Source: Stieleria magnilauensis
Lineage (GTDB): Bacteria > Planctomycetota > Planctomycetia > Pirellulales > Pirellulaceae
NCBI GenBank assembly: GCA_007753675.1
Contig: CP036432.1
Coordinates: 7,752,233 to 7,816,232, forward strand
Direction of reading: 5' to 3'
DNA: 64,000 nucleotides
This document shows, in pieces, positions 1 through 9,437 of the stretch. The notes under the pieces are model-generated. The model was given only the letters and a program-made list of their open reading frames with translations, did not search any database and was not told the origin of the DNA. Made by a program: the position numbers and the translations under genes. Every line of letters starts with the position of its first letter. The first letter of the stretch is position 1.

Positions 1-1
1 C

Positions 2-343
2 AAGGAGATCAAGGTGCACCGCAGTCCGATCGATATCATGCTGGAAGAAATGGGGGACATTTATTCGCTGATCGTGTTTCCCGAAGGCGGACGCAGTGCC
101 GGCGACGAAATGGGCGAATTCAAAAGCGGGCTATATTACATGGGCAAGAAACGTCCCGATTTGGAGCTGGTGCCGGTTTACATCGACAACGTCAATCGGA
201 TTTTGCCGCGGGGCGAAGTGTTGCCGGTGCCGCTGTTGAGTTGCATCACGATAGGGGCGCCGATTTTCCTGGAGGCCGGCGAGCCGAAAAACGCGTTCCT
301 GAAGCGTGCCAAAGAGGCAGTTCAGCGGTTGAAGGATCTGTGA
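2..343 (+). CDS. 1-acyl-sn-glycerol-3-phosphate acyltransferase (PlsC family), C-terminal part
   Basis: The 5' end lies outside the window; 113 residues remain in frame from base 2. The fragment carries the PlsC block III motif FPEGGRS followed by a block IV-like LVPVYI, which is the usual order in lysophosphatidate and related membrane acyltransferases. These enzymes transfer an acyl chain to the sn-2 position of glycerol phospholipid precursors at the inner membrane. The HxxxxD catalytic block is upstream of the window, so activity cannot be judged. kdsA follows on the same strand after about 118 bases, which would suit an envelope-biogenesis grouping, but that is inference. The substrate could be something other than lysophosphatidate. 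Confidence 0.8.
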   Translation, partial: KEIKVHRSPIDIMLEEMGDIYSLIVFPEGGRSAGDEMGEFKSGLYYMGKKRPDLELVPVYIDNVNRILPRGEVLPVPLLSCITIGAPIFLEAGEPKNAFLKRAKEAVQRLKDL

Positions 344-461
344 GGCGGATGCCGCGCGATGGTGTTCGGTCTTCAGGCGGTCTCTCGGCTCTTGCCCGAC
401 CGGAGAACAACGCCTCGCACTGCGATTGCCAGAACTCAGCGAATCGCCCAAACTCACGGGT

Positions 462-1340
462 ATGAGTAATTCAGAGACTTCCGCAGGTGTCCGATCCGTT
501 TCCGTCGGCCCGTATCGGTGCGGCGACCGACAGCCGTTGTTGTTGATCGCCGGTCCGTGCGTCTTGCAATCGGATGAGATTTCATCGCAGATCGCCGACG
601 TTCTGACCCGAATCAACGCGCGAGACGACGTCAATGTCGTCTTCAAAGCTTCATTCGACAAAGCCAATCGCACCAGCGCTGCGGCGATTCGTGGACCCGG
701 CATGGAGCAGGGGCTGGCGATGCTCGACCGGATCGCGCGCCGAACCGGGTTGCCGGTGACGACTGACGTCCACTTGCCCGACCAGGCCCAGGCGGTCGCG
801 GAGGTCTGTGATCTGCTTCAAATCCCCGCGTTTTTGGCCCGCCAGACGGATTTGATCGTTGCCGCGGCGGAAACCGGGCGGCCCCTGAATGTCAAAAAAG
901 GCCAGTTCATGGCTCCCGAAGACATGCGATACGTGGTCGACAAAGCCAACGCCGCGGGAGATGGGGGCGTGATGCTCTGCGAACGGGGGACCTTTTTCGG
1001 CTACGGCCGACTGGTCAATGACATGCAAGCCCTGCCGGTCATGCGGTCGCTCGGCGTGCCAGTCGTGTTCGATGCAACGCACAGCGTGCAGCGGCCCGGA
1101 TCGGGGCAGGGATCCACGGGGGGAAACCGGGAAATGGTCGAACCATTAGCCCGCGCGGCCGTAGCAATCGGTATCGACGCGATCTTTTTCGAGACCCATC
1201 CGGATCCAGATTCCTCCCCGAGTGATGGTGCCAACATGGTGCCCCTGGACCGATTCGAGGGCTTGGTCGATCGCCTGCTCCAGATTCGACACACGATCCT
1301 CTCCGTTGGCCAATTGAATGGCACCGACCAAGCTCCCTAG
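462..1340 (+). CDS. kdsA: 3-deoxy-8-phosphooctulonate (KDO-8-P) synthase
   Basis: Condenses phosphoenolpyruvate with arabinose 5-phosphate to KDO-8-phosphate, the committed step to the KDO of LPS, in the cytoplasm. The 292-residue protein shows the family blocks AGPCVLQSDE, FKASFDKANRTS, LARQTDL, VKKGQFMAP and FFETHPDPDSSPSDG. Cys33 in AGPC sits where metal-dependent KdsA enzymes (Aquifex type) have their metal-binding cysteine; the metal-independent E. coli enzyme has asparagine there, so this should be the metal-dependent class. I chose the ATG at 462; a TTG at 426 would add 12 residues that do not look like KdsA. It overlaps the next gene by 23 bases, suggesting co-transcription. Confidence 0.93.
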   Translation: MSNSETSAGVRSVSVGPYRCGDRQPLLLIAGPCVLQSDEISSQIADVLTRINARDDVNVVFKASFDKANRTSAAAIRGPGMEQGLAMLDRIARRTGLPVTTDVHLPDQAQAVAEVCDLLQIPAFLARQTDLIVAAAETGRPLNVKKGQFMAPEDMRYVVDKANAAGDGGVMLCERGTFFGYGRLVNDMQALPVMRSLGVPVVFDATHSVQRPGSGQGSTGGNREMVEPLARAAVAIGIDAIFFETHPDPDSSPSDGANMVPLDRFEGLVDRLLQIRHTILSVGQLNGTDQAP

Positions 1341-3120
1341 GTTTTGCTTCACCTTCCCCGTTCCAAACCGCAGTCGCGGTGGCGTCCATCGATGGGGAGC
1401 CCTGTGGATTGGCGTGGCGAGCCTGTTGACCGTCGGGTGTCAGGACGACACGGCGCTGGTCCGTGAAATCCAAAGTCGCCGGCAAGCCCAGCAAGAAACG
1501 CTCTCGCGACGCGATCACCTCGGTGAATCATTTGTGTTGCTGCGAAAGTACGTCGAACTCGATCCGCAAAAGGCGCAGGAGCAGATCGCGTTTCATCTCA
1601 ACGGCTGGAGTGCCACCCGGCCGCCGAGTGAAGTCACCGAACCCAAGCTGGTCGACACCCTCGGCGATTTAATCTCGCAAAACGAATTGGCCGACCGTGT
1701 CACCGGCCGGACCTTTTTGCCTAGCGATGTAGTGCATCTGCGTGACAGCTACCTGTTCCACTCGCTGTACAGTTGGGTGGACGTGCCGCAGCAGGACGAG
1801 TCTCTGTTGACCGATTGGTTCAAGCAGCAGCGTGAAACGCTTCCGGCCGAGACGGTCGATCGGCTGGTCACGGCGACGCGTTTGTTCGACTGGACGATTC
1901 GCAACATCGCCTTGGAGCCGAACCAGCCGTTGAATCCCGCGCCGCAAGGACCCGACTTTCCTGCGGGCATCGAATTTCGCGGCGCAGGCTATCGTCAGAC
2001 GGATTTTCAAACCGTCATGCGTGGAACCGGTGACGGACTGCAACGGGCCGGGGTGTTCACCCAATTGTGCCGACAGTCGGGGATCCCCGCCGCGGTGTTG
2101 GGCACGATCGACGGCCAATCCGGGGCCGTGACGCCGTTTTGCGTCGGCGTGCTGGCGGGTGACCAGATCTATCTGTTCGAGCCGACTCTGGGCGTGTTTG
2201 TCCCCGGTCCGGATCAGGTCGGAATCGCGACGTTGGCCCAAGCACGCCGCGACGCCGTCGTCTTGCGGCGTTTGGGAATTGCCGGTCTGGATCAATTCAC
2301 CTATCCGGTGACCAAGGAAGACGTTCAACAATGTGTGGCGTTGTTGAATCTGTTGCCCGAGGCGATCAGCCCGCGGATGAAGAAACTTCAATCGGGTTTA
2401 ACTGGCGATCGCAGGATGAACGTCTATGTCGATGCCGATACCCTTGCCGAACGATTTGACGCGGTCACGGGCATCAGCTCGGTTCGACTTTGGGACGTTC
2501 CGGTGAAAGCCGAGATCTACCAGTCGATTAGCCAACAATACACCCAACGTGATCCGGTGTTCGCGTTCTGGTACATGGCACGCTGGGCGATGATGGATGC
2601 CGGTTTCGAAAGCGCACGAGAACTGACACGCGGGCGATGGCAACACTTGAAGGGGCAGTTCGCCGATCTCGAAGAAGACAGCGTCACCGGCGCGCGGACG
2701 TTGTACATGAATCAGCGGGCGCCGGAATTCGAGATCGAGGATTTGAGGATCGATGTCGAGCTTCAAAAACAATACGGCATTCGACGTGAATTGGGCGTCG
2801 ACGCACAAGTGTACGACCAACAAGTCGCTCAGATCCAAGGGTTGCTGCGAATGGGCAAACGCACCGCGACGTATTGGTTGAGTCTGCTGCAAGCCGACGA
2901 CGGCCGACTGGAAACCGCCGAAAGCTGGCTTGAAAAACGCGTGCTGACCGAGGAGCAGCAATCGTATTGGACGCCGGCGGCCCGCTACAATCTGGCCCGC
3001 TTGCACGAGGCGCTCGGGAAGACCGAGCAAGCGATCGAGATGTACAAACGCGAAGGCGAACCCCAGGAACACGGCAACCGCGTTCGCGCGCGGTTGGTCG
3101 CCAAGCAAGTCGACGAATAG
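1318..3120 (+). CDS. Secreted lipoprotein with transglutaminase-like central region
   Basis: A 600-residue protein of unknown function. A basic N-terminus leads into a hydrophobic stretch ending in LLTVGC, a plausible lipobox with Cys41 as the lipidated residue, so it is probably membrane-anchored on the periplasmic side. Around residues 230-290 the segments FTQLCRQSGIPAAVLG and IYLFEPTLGVFVPG resemble the Cys-containing core of transglutaminase/protease-like folds, though the match is loose. The last 50 residues look like one TPR (YNLARLHEALGKTEQAIEMY). The start overlaps kdsA by 23 bases. The Cys-rich core may be degenerate, so enzymatic activity is not claimed. Confidence 0.7.
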   Translation: MAPTKLPRFCFTFPVPNRSRGGVHRWGALWIGVASLLTVGCQDDTALVREIQSRRQAQQETLSRRDHLGESFVLLRKYVELDPQKAQEQIAFHLNGWSATRPPSEVTEPKLVDTLGDLISQNELADRVTGRTFLPSDVVHLRDSYLFHSLYSWVDVPQQDESLLTDWFKQQRETLPAETVDRLVTATRLFDWTIRNIALEPNQPLNPAPQGPDFPAGIEFRGAGYRQTDFQTVMRGTGDGLQRAGVFTQLCRQSGIPAAVLGTIDGQSGAVTPFCVGVLAGDQIYLFEPTLGVFVPGPDQVGIATLAQARRDAVVLRRLGIAGLDQFTYPVTKEDVQQCVALLNLLPEAISPRMKKLQSGLTGDRRMNVYVDADTLAERFDAVTGISSVRLWDVPVKAEIYQSISQQYTQRDPVFAFWYMARWAMMDAGFESARELTRGRWQHLKGQFADLEEDSVTGARTLYMNQRAPEFEIEDLRIDVELQKQYGIRRELGVDAQVYDQQVAQIQGLLRMGKRTATYWLSLLQADDGRLETAESWLEKRVLTEEQQSYWTPAARYNLARLHEALGKTEQAIEMYKREGEPQEHGNRVRARLVAKQVDE

Positions 3121-3203
3121 GTCACGCGGCGCGTGAGGTAAGTCTACGGAAAAGGGCATGCACGGCATGGCCGATGACAAATGGCATCGACGGCCGACGC
3201 GAT

Positions 3204-4253
3204 TTACGGGCGATCGCGGAAGGGCCATTCGGGACTGCCCTTGGGGTCGTCGCGATGGGGGGCCTTGCCGAGTTCAAAGTCTGTCGGTTGCAGATTCAGC
3301 TCCTCCCAATACTCCTTGTCGTTGATGAATCCGTAGAAGGTCGGGTAATACGGATCCACGTAGGCGACGTCGGCTTTTTCCGGCACCGTTTTGTCGAGCA
3401 AGAAGTAGGTGGCGTTGACCAGCAGTCGGCGTAGATCCTCGTTGACCAAGTCGACGCTGGCACCGGCGGTCGTGCAAAACGATTGCCCCTTGGTCCCCGA
3501 GGGCGACTCATAGGGGTGCAGCCAAGCCAGGGGCTGCATCGGATCGTTCTTGGGTCCCTCGACGTTGGCCGATTTCGGGTCGAGCGACTCGGTCACCGCG
3601 CCACGCAACAGGATCGTGTCCTGGTCGGTCAGGTGGGTGACTCCATAAACGTCCGAGGGGACGAAGATGTCACTGACACTATTGAGGATCGGATGCCCTG
3701 CGGCCTGATCGGTGATCACCGCTCGCGCGCCTTGGCGTTTGTGTTGGCCGTGGTGGCTGACCCACTGCTCACCAAGGATCTTGCGTCCAAAGTTGCCATA
3801 GGTCACCTCACCGCCGAACGAACCCTTTCCGTTGAAGGCGTGTGTCGCGGTGCGGATCCCGATCAACGGTTTTCCGGCGTTGATGAACTTGGTGATGTGG
3901 GCCGCTTGCGACTCGCTGGGTTTGCGAAAACGCGTTCCGATGATCATCAAGTCGGCATCGTCGAGCGCTTCCCAGCCGACCACGCCGCTCTGGTTGTTCG
4001 GGTCGATGTATCGCCCATCGGCGGACATCGAAAACAGAACGGTGCAATCAAAGCCGTGTTTCACGCTCAGGATTTTGGCCAACATCGGCATCGACTCTTC
4101 GGTGCGATACTCTTCGTCGCCCGAAACGAGAACGATTTTGCCTTGGGAGTCACCCTTGGCGGGAAAGTGGAGCACGCCCGACTGGGCTGCCACGCTGTGA
4201 CTGACCAGCGGAACGAAAAGCAGGGCGAGTGAAAGAAGCGTACGGTAAATCAT
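3204..4253 (-). CDS. ThuA-domain (trehalose-utilisation-like) secreted protein
   Basis: A 349-residue protein with an N-terminal signal peptide (hydrophobic LLSLALLFVPLV, cleavage likely after SVAAQ). The body has the ThuA glutamine-amidotransferase-like fold: an early KIVLVSGDEEYR strand, DADLMIIGTRFRKP, the GKPLIGIRTATHAF segment and a HPIL motif. ThuA domains are abundant in planctomycetes, usually in secreted proteins with putative roles in sugar metabolism, but the biochemical function is unsettled. It stands alone between a convergent lipoprotein gene and the HtrA operon on the same strand (224 bases away). Confident of the family, not of the role. Confidence 0.85.
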   Translation of the reverse strand: MIYRTLLSLALLFVPLVSHSVAAQSGVLHFPAKGDSQGKIVLVSGDEEYRTEESMPMLAKILSVKHGFDCTVLFSMSADGRYIDPNNQSGVVGWEALDDADLMIIGTRFRKPSESQAAHITKFINAGKPLIGIRTATHAFNGKGSFGGEVTYGNFGRKILGEQWVSHHGQHKRQGARAVITDQAAGHPILNSVSDIFVPSDVYGVTHLTDQDTILLRGAVTESLDPKSANVEGPKNDPMQPLAWLHPYESPSGTKGQSFCTTAGASVDLVNEDLRRLLVNATYFLLDKTVPEKADVAYVDPYYPTFYGFINDKEYWEELNLQPTDFELGKAPHRDDPKGSPEWPFRDRP

Positions 4254-4477
4254 GCTGCGGGACAGGGTTAAAGGACGACGGGGCAGAAAGGTGTCGCGAC
4301 GGGAGCCGTCACAACAAGAGTTTAACGAGACAACGCCGGTTTGAGGTCCGGCGGTCGGAAAATACCCGCACGAAGCGTCCGCTCGTGGTCCTCGGACGCC
4401 GGCGCGAACCGGCTGAGATCAAACGATGACCAGCCGTTTGGCGTGAGCGGACGGGCCCAAACCGTGTGGCGGATCAT

Positions 4478-6469
4478 TCAAATCGTTTGCAGCAAGCGAA
4501 CCCAACGCAGCAGGTCATCGATCTCTGTTTCACCGCCCAACGCAATGGGGTATCCGGCGTTCGCCAGCGGTGCCAGCCAGGTCGGGCCGTCGTCGAGTGA
4601 CTCGATCGGCAACATGATTTCCAGGGCGCGATCGGGCTCGTTTTCACGCAGCCGAACGGCGGGGGGCTTGGCACTTGCCGAGACCGCGATGCCGGCAAAA
4701 TTCTTTCGATCCGACAGCGCCATCGCGATCACCATGGAATCGGCTGCCGAAGCCGGCGTGTCCTTGATCGCACCGTTCGCCGCGACCGCGCTAACGAGGA
4801 CGGGGACTCGCTGCGCCATCAGGGTGGCCATGCGAGAGACGACGTCGATTTCTTTTTGTTGCCAACGCTGTTCATCTTCGCTGCAGACGGCGCAGACCAC
4901 GACGCCGGATTTTCCGGCTGCATCGCGCCAACCCTGCAACGCTTTTTGCGGGTCGCGGGTGTCCGGGGGGAGCAACAGCACCAGCAACGCCAGTCCGTCG
5001 TCGGCCGCCATCGCATCGGGTTTGGGGGCCACGTAGGCGGCGAGATTGGGGACATCGGGAAGCCGCAATTCCTGGACATCCCAAGGGTTTTCAGGCGGTT
5101 CGCCGGACCATTGATCGATCGTCTTTTTGAGTGTCGGTCCGGCGATCGACGTGGGGATCAATTTGATTTCCAACGGTTCCCCGTCACGATCGATGGCCAG
5201 CGTCAGTTCTTCATCGGCGACCGCGGTGATCATCGTCCGACCGGCCGTTGCCACGTCTGTGATTTTGGTTTGATTGATTTGCTTGATCACATCGCCGGGG
5301 TTCAATTTGCCGTCGGCAGCCGTGTCGGGGACGACGGCGCGGACGACCACGTTGGGCTGCTTCGGTGCCTCGTCGTTGGCTTCCTCGGTGTCTTCTTGCG
5401 TCTCTTCGGTCAACCAGACGCCCAGACGCTGCGGATTCAACGGGGGAATCGACTCGGCCAGCGTGACGCTGACGGTCCGTGTTTCGCCGTTTCGACGCAA
5501 CGTGATCTCGAGCGACTCGCCGGCGTCGTAGGGGCCGAGGGCTTGTTTGATTTGCTGAAACATCCGGACGGGTTTGCCGCCGATGGCAACGACGGAGTCC
5601 CCGGGCTGGATGCCGGATTTTTCCGCCGGGGATCGGCTGCGGACGGCTGCCAGTTCGGTGTCTTCGGCGTACGGGTCTTTGGCCTTGGGGACAATCCCGA
5701 TCAGCCCCTTGCGGATGTCTTCTCCGGCACGCAGACGCGGCAGTTTGTTTGCCAACACCGGCGACGGGACGGCGAACGCGATTCCCGAGTCGTACCAACT
5801 GGTGTCGTCCGGCGCTCCGCCTTCGGCGACTGCGGGGACCAGGACACCGATCACGTTTCCGTACAGATCGACCAACGGGCCGCCGTAAAACGATGGGGAG
5901 ACGCGCGCGTCGCTTTGCAACATCGTGCCTTCCAATCGGCCGGTGGCACTCAAGATGCCGCTGCTGACCATCGGCGATCGATCGCCGCCGTAGCGTCCGA
6001 TGGCGACGACGGTTGACCCGATCGGCGTGTTCACCGCTTCGGCCAAGTCGATCGGGACCAGGGGCGTTTTGGTATCGACCCGGAGCATCACCAGACCGCG
6101 GTGATAGTCGCGGGAGACGAGGGTTGCGGCCAGTCGAGTCGCGTCGGGCAAGACGACCAAGATGCTGGCCGATGGACGACGGACGATGATGTCCGATGCG
6201 ACGATGTACCCTTCTGCGTCAACGACAATCCCGCACGACGGAGCGTCTTGGGCGACTTCGCTTTGCTGGTTGCCGCCGCCGGCCACTTCGGCCACTCCGA
6301 TCACTTCGATGGAAACGATCGATGGCAAGACACGCTCGGCAGCGTTGCGCACCGCGCGGGCCATCGCTTGGCGATACTCTGCGGTGTCACTTTGTGCCGA
6401 GCAGACGGTGCTTGCGAGCAGCCAGGCTGACACGAACGTGAACCAGTAGACCGTTTTTAATTTCACCAC
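4478..6469 (-). CDS. HtrA/DegP-like protein with two PDZ domains and no catalytic triad
   Basis: A secreted 663-residue protein (signal peptide cleaved near CSAQ). Residues about 35-225 follow the trypsin-like fold of HtrA proteases, but each catalytic position is changed: the His of the usual TNxHVV is Ile94 in VASDIIV, the Asp is Gly125 in DYHRGLVML, and the Ser of GNSGG is Tyr195 in PSFYGG. Two PDZ-like domains follow (about 245-330 and 345-440). Residues about 480-663 form a further domain that loosely resembles an alpha/beta hydrolase. It starts 11 bases after the stop of the preceding HtrA-like gene, so it is the last gene of a four-gene operon. It probably acts as a binding or regulatory partner rather than a protease. 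Confidence 0.82.
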   Translation of the reverse strand: MVKLKTVYWFTFVSAWLLASTVCSAQSDTAEYRQAMARAVRNAAERVLPSIVSIEVIGVAEVAGGGNQQSEVAQDAPSCGIVVDAEGYIVASDIIVRRPSASILVVLPDATRLAATLVSRDYHRGLVMLRVDTKTPLVPIDLAEAVNTPIGSTVVAIGRYGGDRSPMVSSGILSATGRLEGTMLQSDARVSPSFYGGPLVDLYGNVIGVLVPAVAEGGAPDDTSWYDSGIAFAVPSPVLANKLPRLRAGEDIRKGLIGIVPKAKDPYAEDTELAAVRSRSPAEKSGIQPGDSVVAIGGKPVRMFQQIKQALGPYDAGESLEITLRRNGETRTVSVTLAESIPPLNPQRLGVWLTEETQEDTEEANDEAPKQPNVVVRAVVPDTAADGKLNPGDVIKQINQTKITDVATAGRTMITAVADEELTLAIDRDGEPLEIKLIPTSIAGPTLKKTIDQWSGEPPENPWDVQELRLPDVPNLAAYVAPKPDAMAADDGLALLVLLLPPDTRDPQKALQGWRDAAGKSGVVVCAVCSEDEQRWQQKEIDVVSRMATLMAQRVPVLVSAVAANGAIKDTPASAADSMVIAMALSDRKNFAGIAVSASAKPPAVRLRENEPDRALEIMLPIESLDDGPTWLAPLANAGYPIALGGETEIDDLLRWVRLLQTI

Positions 6470-6480
6470 GCGGCGGGCTC

Positions 6481-7530
6481 CTAAGGTTGCAAACGAATCG
6501 GCAGCACTTCGTTGCCGCGCTGGATCGTGATTGACACGGCATCGCGCCGATCGATCCGACGCAAAAGATCGATCAGGGTTTGTTGGTCACCGACACGCTG
6601 TCCTTCCAGCAACAAGATCAAATCGTCCGGACGCAGTTTTGCATCGGCCGCCGGCGAGTCGGGGGCGACGGCATCGATGTAGGCCGGTGTGGATTCCAGG
6701 ACGTTGGGCACCAGCACCAATCCCAGTGTCGTCAGGTTGTGTGACTGGTCCCGTCGCAGCACGGGGTTCTCTTCTTTGGGGACGGTCGTCGTGCGACCGG
6801 CGATGATGTCACCGAGTGCGGTTCGGAGCGCATCGATCGGCAAGGCATAATTCAGCCAGACCCCGGTGCCGCTGTCACGAAGCTCTTTCCCCAGCATGCC
6901 GATCAAGCGGCCCTCGCCATCGACCACCGCGCCGCCGGCGGCACCCGGGTTGTTCGCGATCAGATCCAAGATCAGCACTTTGCCGCGGTAGGGTGTTTGG
7001 AAGGTGCCGCGCCGTGCGTCCAAATTGGTCACCGCGGCAATGGTGCCTTGCATCACACTGGCCGGTTCGTTGCCCGCGGCAATGTTGAACAGATTGCTGA
7101 CGGCCAAGATGGGATCACCCCACTGGGCATGGAGTTCTTTGTCGACTTCGAAGTACGGCAAGTCAGAGGCGTCGACTTTTAGGACCGCCAGCTCGAGCGC
7201 GGGCTCGATCCCCACGATCGTGGATTCGAACCGGCGTCCATCATCGAGCACCACGATCGGTTCGACGTCCAGCACATAGCTCCAAGCCGTCGCAATGTGG
7301 CCTTCCGGTGAAACCAGAAAACCGCTTTGGTAGGCCTCCAGCCCTTTGATTCCGCCGGCACCGTAAATCTTGACCACACGCTGTTGGACTTCACGTGTGA
7401 TGGGTGCAGTGGGCGGCTGGGCCAACGCTTCGGCTGTGATCGGCAGCCAGGTGAGCAGGCCGGCCAGCAGGCAGGCCAGTCGGTGCAGCGGTGCAGCGAG
7501 GGTTGGCGAGGGAAGACGCGTGGGCATCAT
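6481..7530 (-). CDS. Short HtrA-like pseudoprotease with one PDZ domain
   Basis: A 349-residue secreted protein; I chose the ATG at 7530 because it overlaps the upstream stop as ATGA. Hydrophobic residues 16-38 form a signal peptide ending near ALAQ. The protease-like domain keeps the fold landmarks (LVSPEGHIAT, LDDGRRFES, NNPGAAGGAV) but all three triad positions are substituted: Ser84 for His in TAWSYV, Glu113 for Asp in ALELAVL, and Ala198 for Ser in PGAAGG. A single PDZ domain occupies about 260-349. It is translationally coupled to the active HtrA gene, suggesting a fixed stoichiometry or a shared complex in the periplasm. No peptidase activity is expected. Confidence 0.84.
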   Translation of the reverse strand: MMPTRLPSPTLAAPLHRLACLLAGLLTWLPITAEALAQPPTAPITREVQQRVVKIYGAGGIKGLEAYQSGFLVSPEGHIATAWSYVLDVEPIVVLDDGRRFESTIVGIEPALELAVLKVDASDLPYFEVDKELHAQWGDPILAVSNLFNIAAGNEPASVMQGTIAAVTNLDARRGTFQTPYRGKVLILDLIANNPGAAGGAVVDGEGRLIGMLGKELRDSGTGVWLNYALPIDALRTALGDIIAGRTTTVPKEENPVLRRDQSHNLTTLGLVLVPNVLESTPAYIDAVAPDSPAADAKLRPDDLILLLEGQRVGDQQTLIDLLRRIDRRDAVSITIQRGNEVLPIRLQP

Positions 7531-9437
7531 GGCTGTGCGGTCTCCGTTTGCTTCCAGTCGCTGATCGAGACGTTCAGTGCGACGTCGGTTCCGTAACGCA
7601 ATTCCAATCCGCTGATCTTGTCGCCCTCGCGAAGGATCCAGAGTTCCGCCGGGTCCGAGTCGCGATCGGCGAACACTTCGACGCATTCGACCAAACCACT
7701 TTCGGGATGAGAAAGCCAGCGCACTTCCATGTCCCCGTACAGACCGATCATACAATCGCGGAGGGGGCGTTCGCCGCCTAACGGCATCGTGCCTTGGTAG
7801 TAAGCCTCGCCGAACTTCTGGGGGCCGAGTTTCAACATGGTCCGCCAGGCATCCAGCGCGGGCAGAATCCCGGCGATCGAATCGGTGTCGACCGCGTCAT
7901 ACAGCTCCGATCGTTTCGTCGCCTGCATCGCCGTTTCACCGACAAGGATCGCAAACTGATCGTCGGCGACGCTGAGTTTGACCTCCGCCTCGCCGGTCTT
8001 GCCGGTGATGGTCCACGCAGTGGATTTCGATTCCGCATCGGCGGGAAATTGATCGGCGGGGAATTGGTTTCGCAGCGAGTCGATGAAACGGTCCTGCTGA
8101 ACTTGATTGAAGTGATAATTGGCGAATCCCCGGCGTTGGATGATCAGGTCGGAAACCGATTTGGGGATCGCCGGTTTGGCACCGCCGTGGGGTGATGGCG
8201 GCCGCGCCCGTTTTCGATCGGGCGGTTGAGGCGTCTCGTCATCGTCTTCGTTTTTGTCTTGATTTTCCTCGCCGTCTTTTTCTTCCGCGTCGTTTTCGTC
8301 TTCCGGTTGATCGGGAACCGGCGGTGGGGGCGGCAGGGCTGAGGACATTTTGGCCAGCAGTTCGTCCTGGCGATGAACGCCCATCAATCGTACCGGGACG
8401 CGTTTGGTGATTCCGTCGTAGCGAAACGTGACCGGGACACGCCATCCACTGGGCAGGGTACCCAGCACATTTTGAACATCGTTTGCGGTCATCACGGGAC
8501 GGCCATCGATTTCCAGGATTTGGGCGTTGTAGCGAAGCCCGCGTCGGTACGCGTCACTGGATTCGAGAATGTTGCTGACGACGACTCCGCCATCGGGATC
8601 GGTCGTCACGGTCGCGCCGAGTGTGGCGTGGTCGACGATGCGGCCGCTGCGCAGATAGCCGAGGAAGTTTTTCGCCTGGTTGATGGAAATCGCGTAACCG
8701 ACGCCGACGTTGACACGTCCGCGTTTTTCGAAGGAGCACCGCCCGACGATGCCCAGCAATTCGCCTTCAGCGTTGTAGATCGGGCCGCCCGAGTTTCCGG
8801 GGTTGATCGACGCATCAGTCTGCAGGCAATCGGCATATTCCAGCAACGTGCCGGAAGGATACTGATAACGCCCGACGCCGCTGAGGATTCCCCAGGTCAC
8901 GGTGGGCTGAAGATTGGTCGCCAGCAGGAACGGATTGCCGATCACCATGCACCAGTCGCCGGCGCGGGCTTGTCGGCTGTCGGCCAGCGTGGCATAGGGA
9001 AAATCATCGCGTCCGAGCAGCTGAATCATCGCCAAGTCGCCGACCGGATCGAGTCCGACCAAGACGGCATCGTAGACGCGGCCGTCGCTCAACCCGCAAC
9101 GCATGAACGTTCCGGCGGGGCTGGTGACGTGAAAGTTGGTCAGCGCGAAGCCGTCTGGTGAGATCAGCACGCCGCTCCCGCCGCCTCCGCCACCGGGCAC
9201 AAACACGCTGACGGCGCTGGGACGGGCGCGATCAATCGCCGCGACACGCGCCTGTTCGACCGACTGCAGCAGCGGATCCAACTCGAGAGGGCCGGCGATC
9301 GAAATGGTATCGGGGGCAGCGTCTTGCGCGCGCGACACTCGCGCCGGGCAGAACGGCGTGATGGCAAACAGCGCCAACACCGACGCGGTGAAAAGCGCGG
9401 CGGATCGCGGCAATCGGTCGTTCACTCGTCGGCTCAC
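7527..9437 (-). CDS. HtrA/DegP-family serine protease with intact triad and PDZ domain
   Basis: A 636-residue secreted trypsin-like protease. After a signal peptide and a Gly-rich stretch (PGGGGGGSG) the catalytic residues are all present: His103 in LTNFHV, Asp134 in PVGDLAMI and Ser216 in NPGNSGGP. A PDZ-like domain covers about 260-350. An acidic, proline-rich low-complexity linker (about 370-420, with DENDAEEKDGEE) leads to a C-terminal domain of about 210 residues that I do not recognise. It overlaps the genes on both sides by 4 bases, so it is the second gene of the operon. HtrA proteases degrade or refold damaged envelope proteins; here it is the only catalytically competent member of three. 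Confidence 0.9.
   Translation of the reverse strand: MSRRVNDRLPRSAALFTASVLALFAITPFCPARVSRAQDAAPDTISIAGPLELDPLLQSVEQARVAAIDRARPSAVSVFVPGGGGGGSGVLISPDGFALTNFHVTSPAGTFMRCGLSDGRVYDAVLVGLDPVGDLAMIQLLGRDDFPYATLADSRQARAGDWCMVIGNPFLLATNLQPTVTWGILSGVGRYQYPSGTLLEYADCLQTDASINPGNSGGPIYNAEGELLGIVGRCSFEKRGRVNVGVGYAISINQAKNFLGYLRSGRIVDHATLGATVTTDPDGGVVVSNILESSDAYRRGLRYNAQILEIDGRPVMTANDVQNVLGTLPSGWRVPVTFRYDGITKRVPVRLMGVHRQDELLAKMSSALPPPPPVPDQPEDENDAEEKDGEENQDKNEDDDETPQPPDRKRARPPSPHGGAKPAIPKSVSDLIIQRRGFANYHFNQVQQDRFIDSLRNQFPADQFPADAESKSTAWTITGKTGEAEVKLSVADDQFAILVGETAMQATKRSELYDAVDTDSIAGILPALDAWRTMLKLGPQKFGEAYYQGTMPLGGERPLRDCMIGLYGDMEVRWLSHPESGLVECVEVFADRDSDPAELWILREGDKISGLELRYGTDVALNVSISDWKQTETAQP

Noticed and set aside
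4856..6016. 386-codon open frame on the plus strand
   Set aside because: Antisense to the pseudoprotease gene, with no domain or start context.
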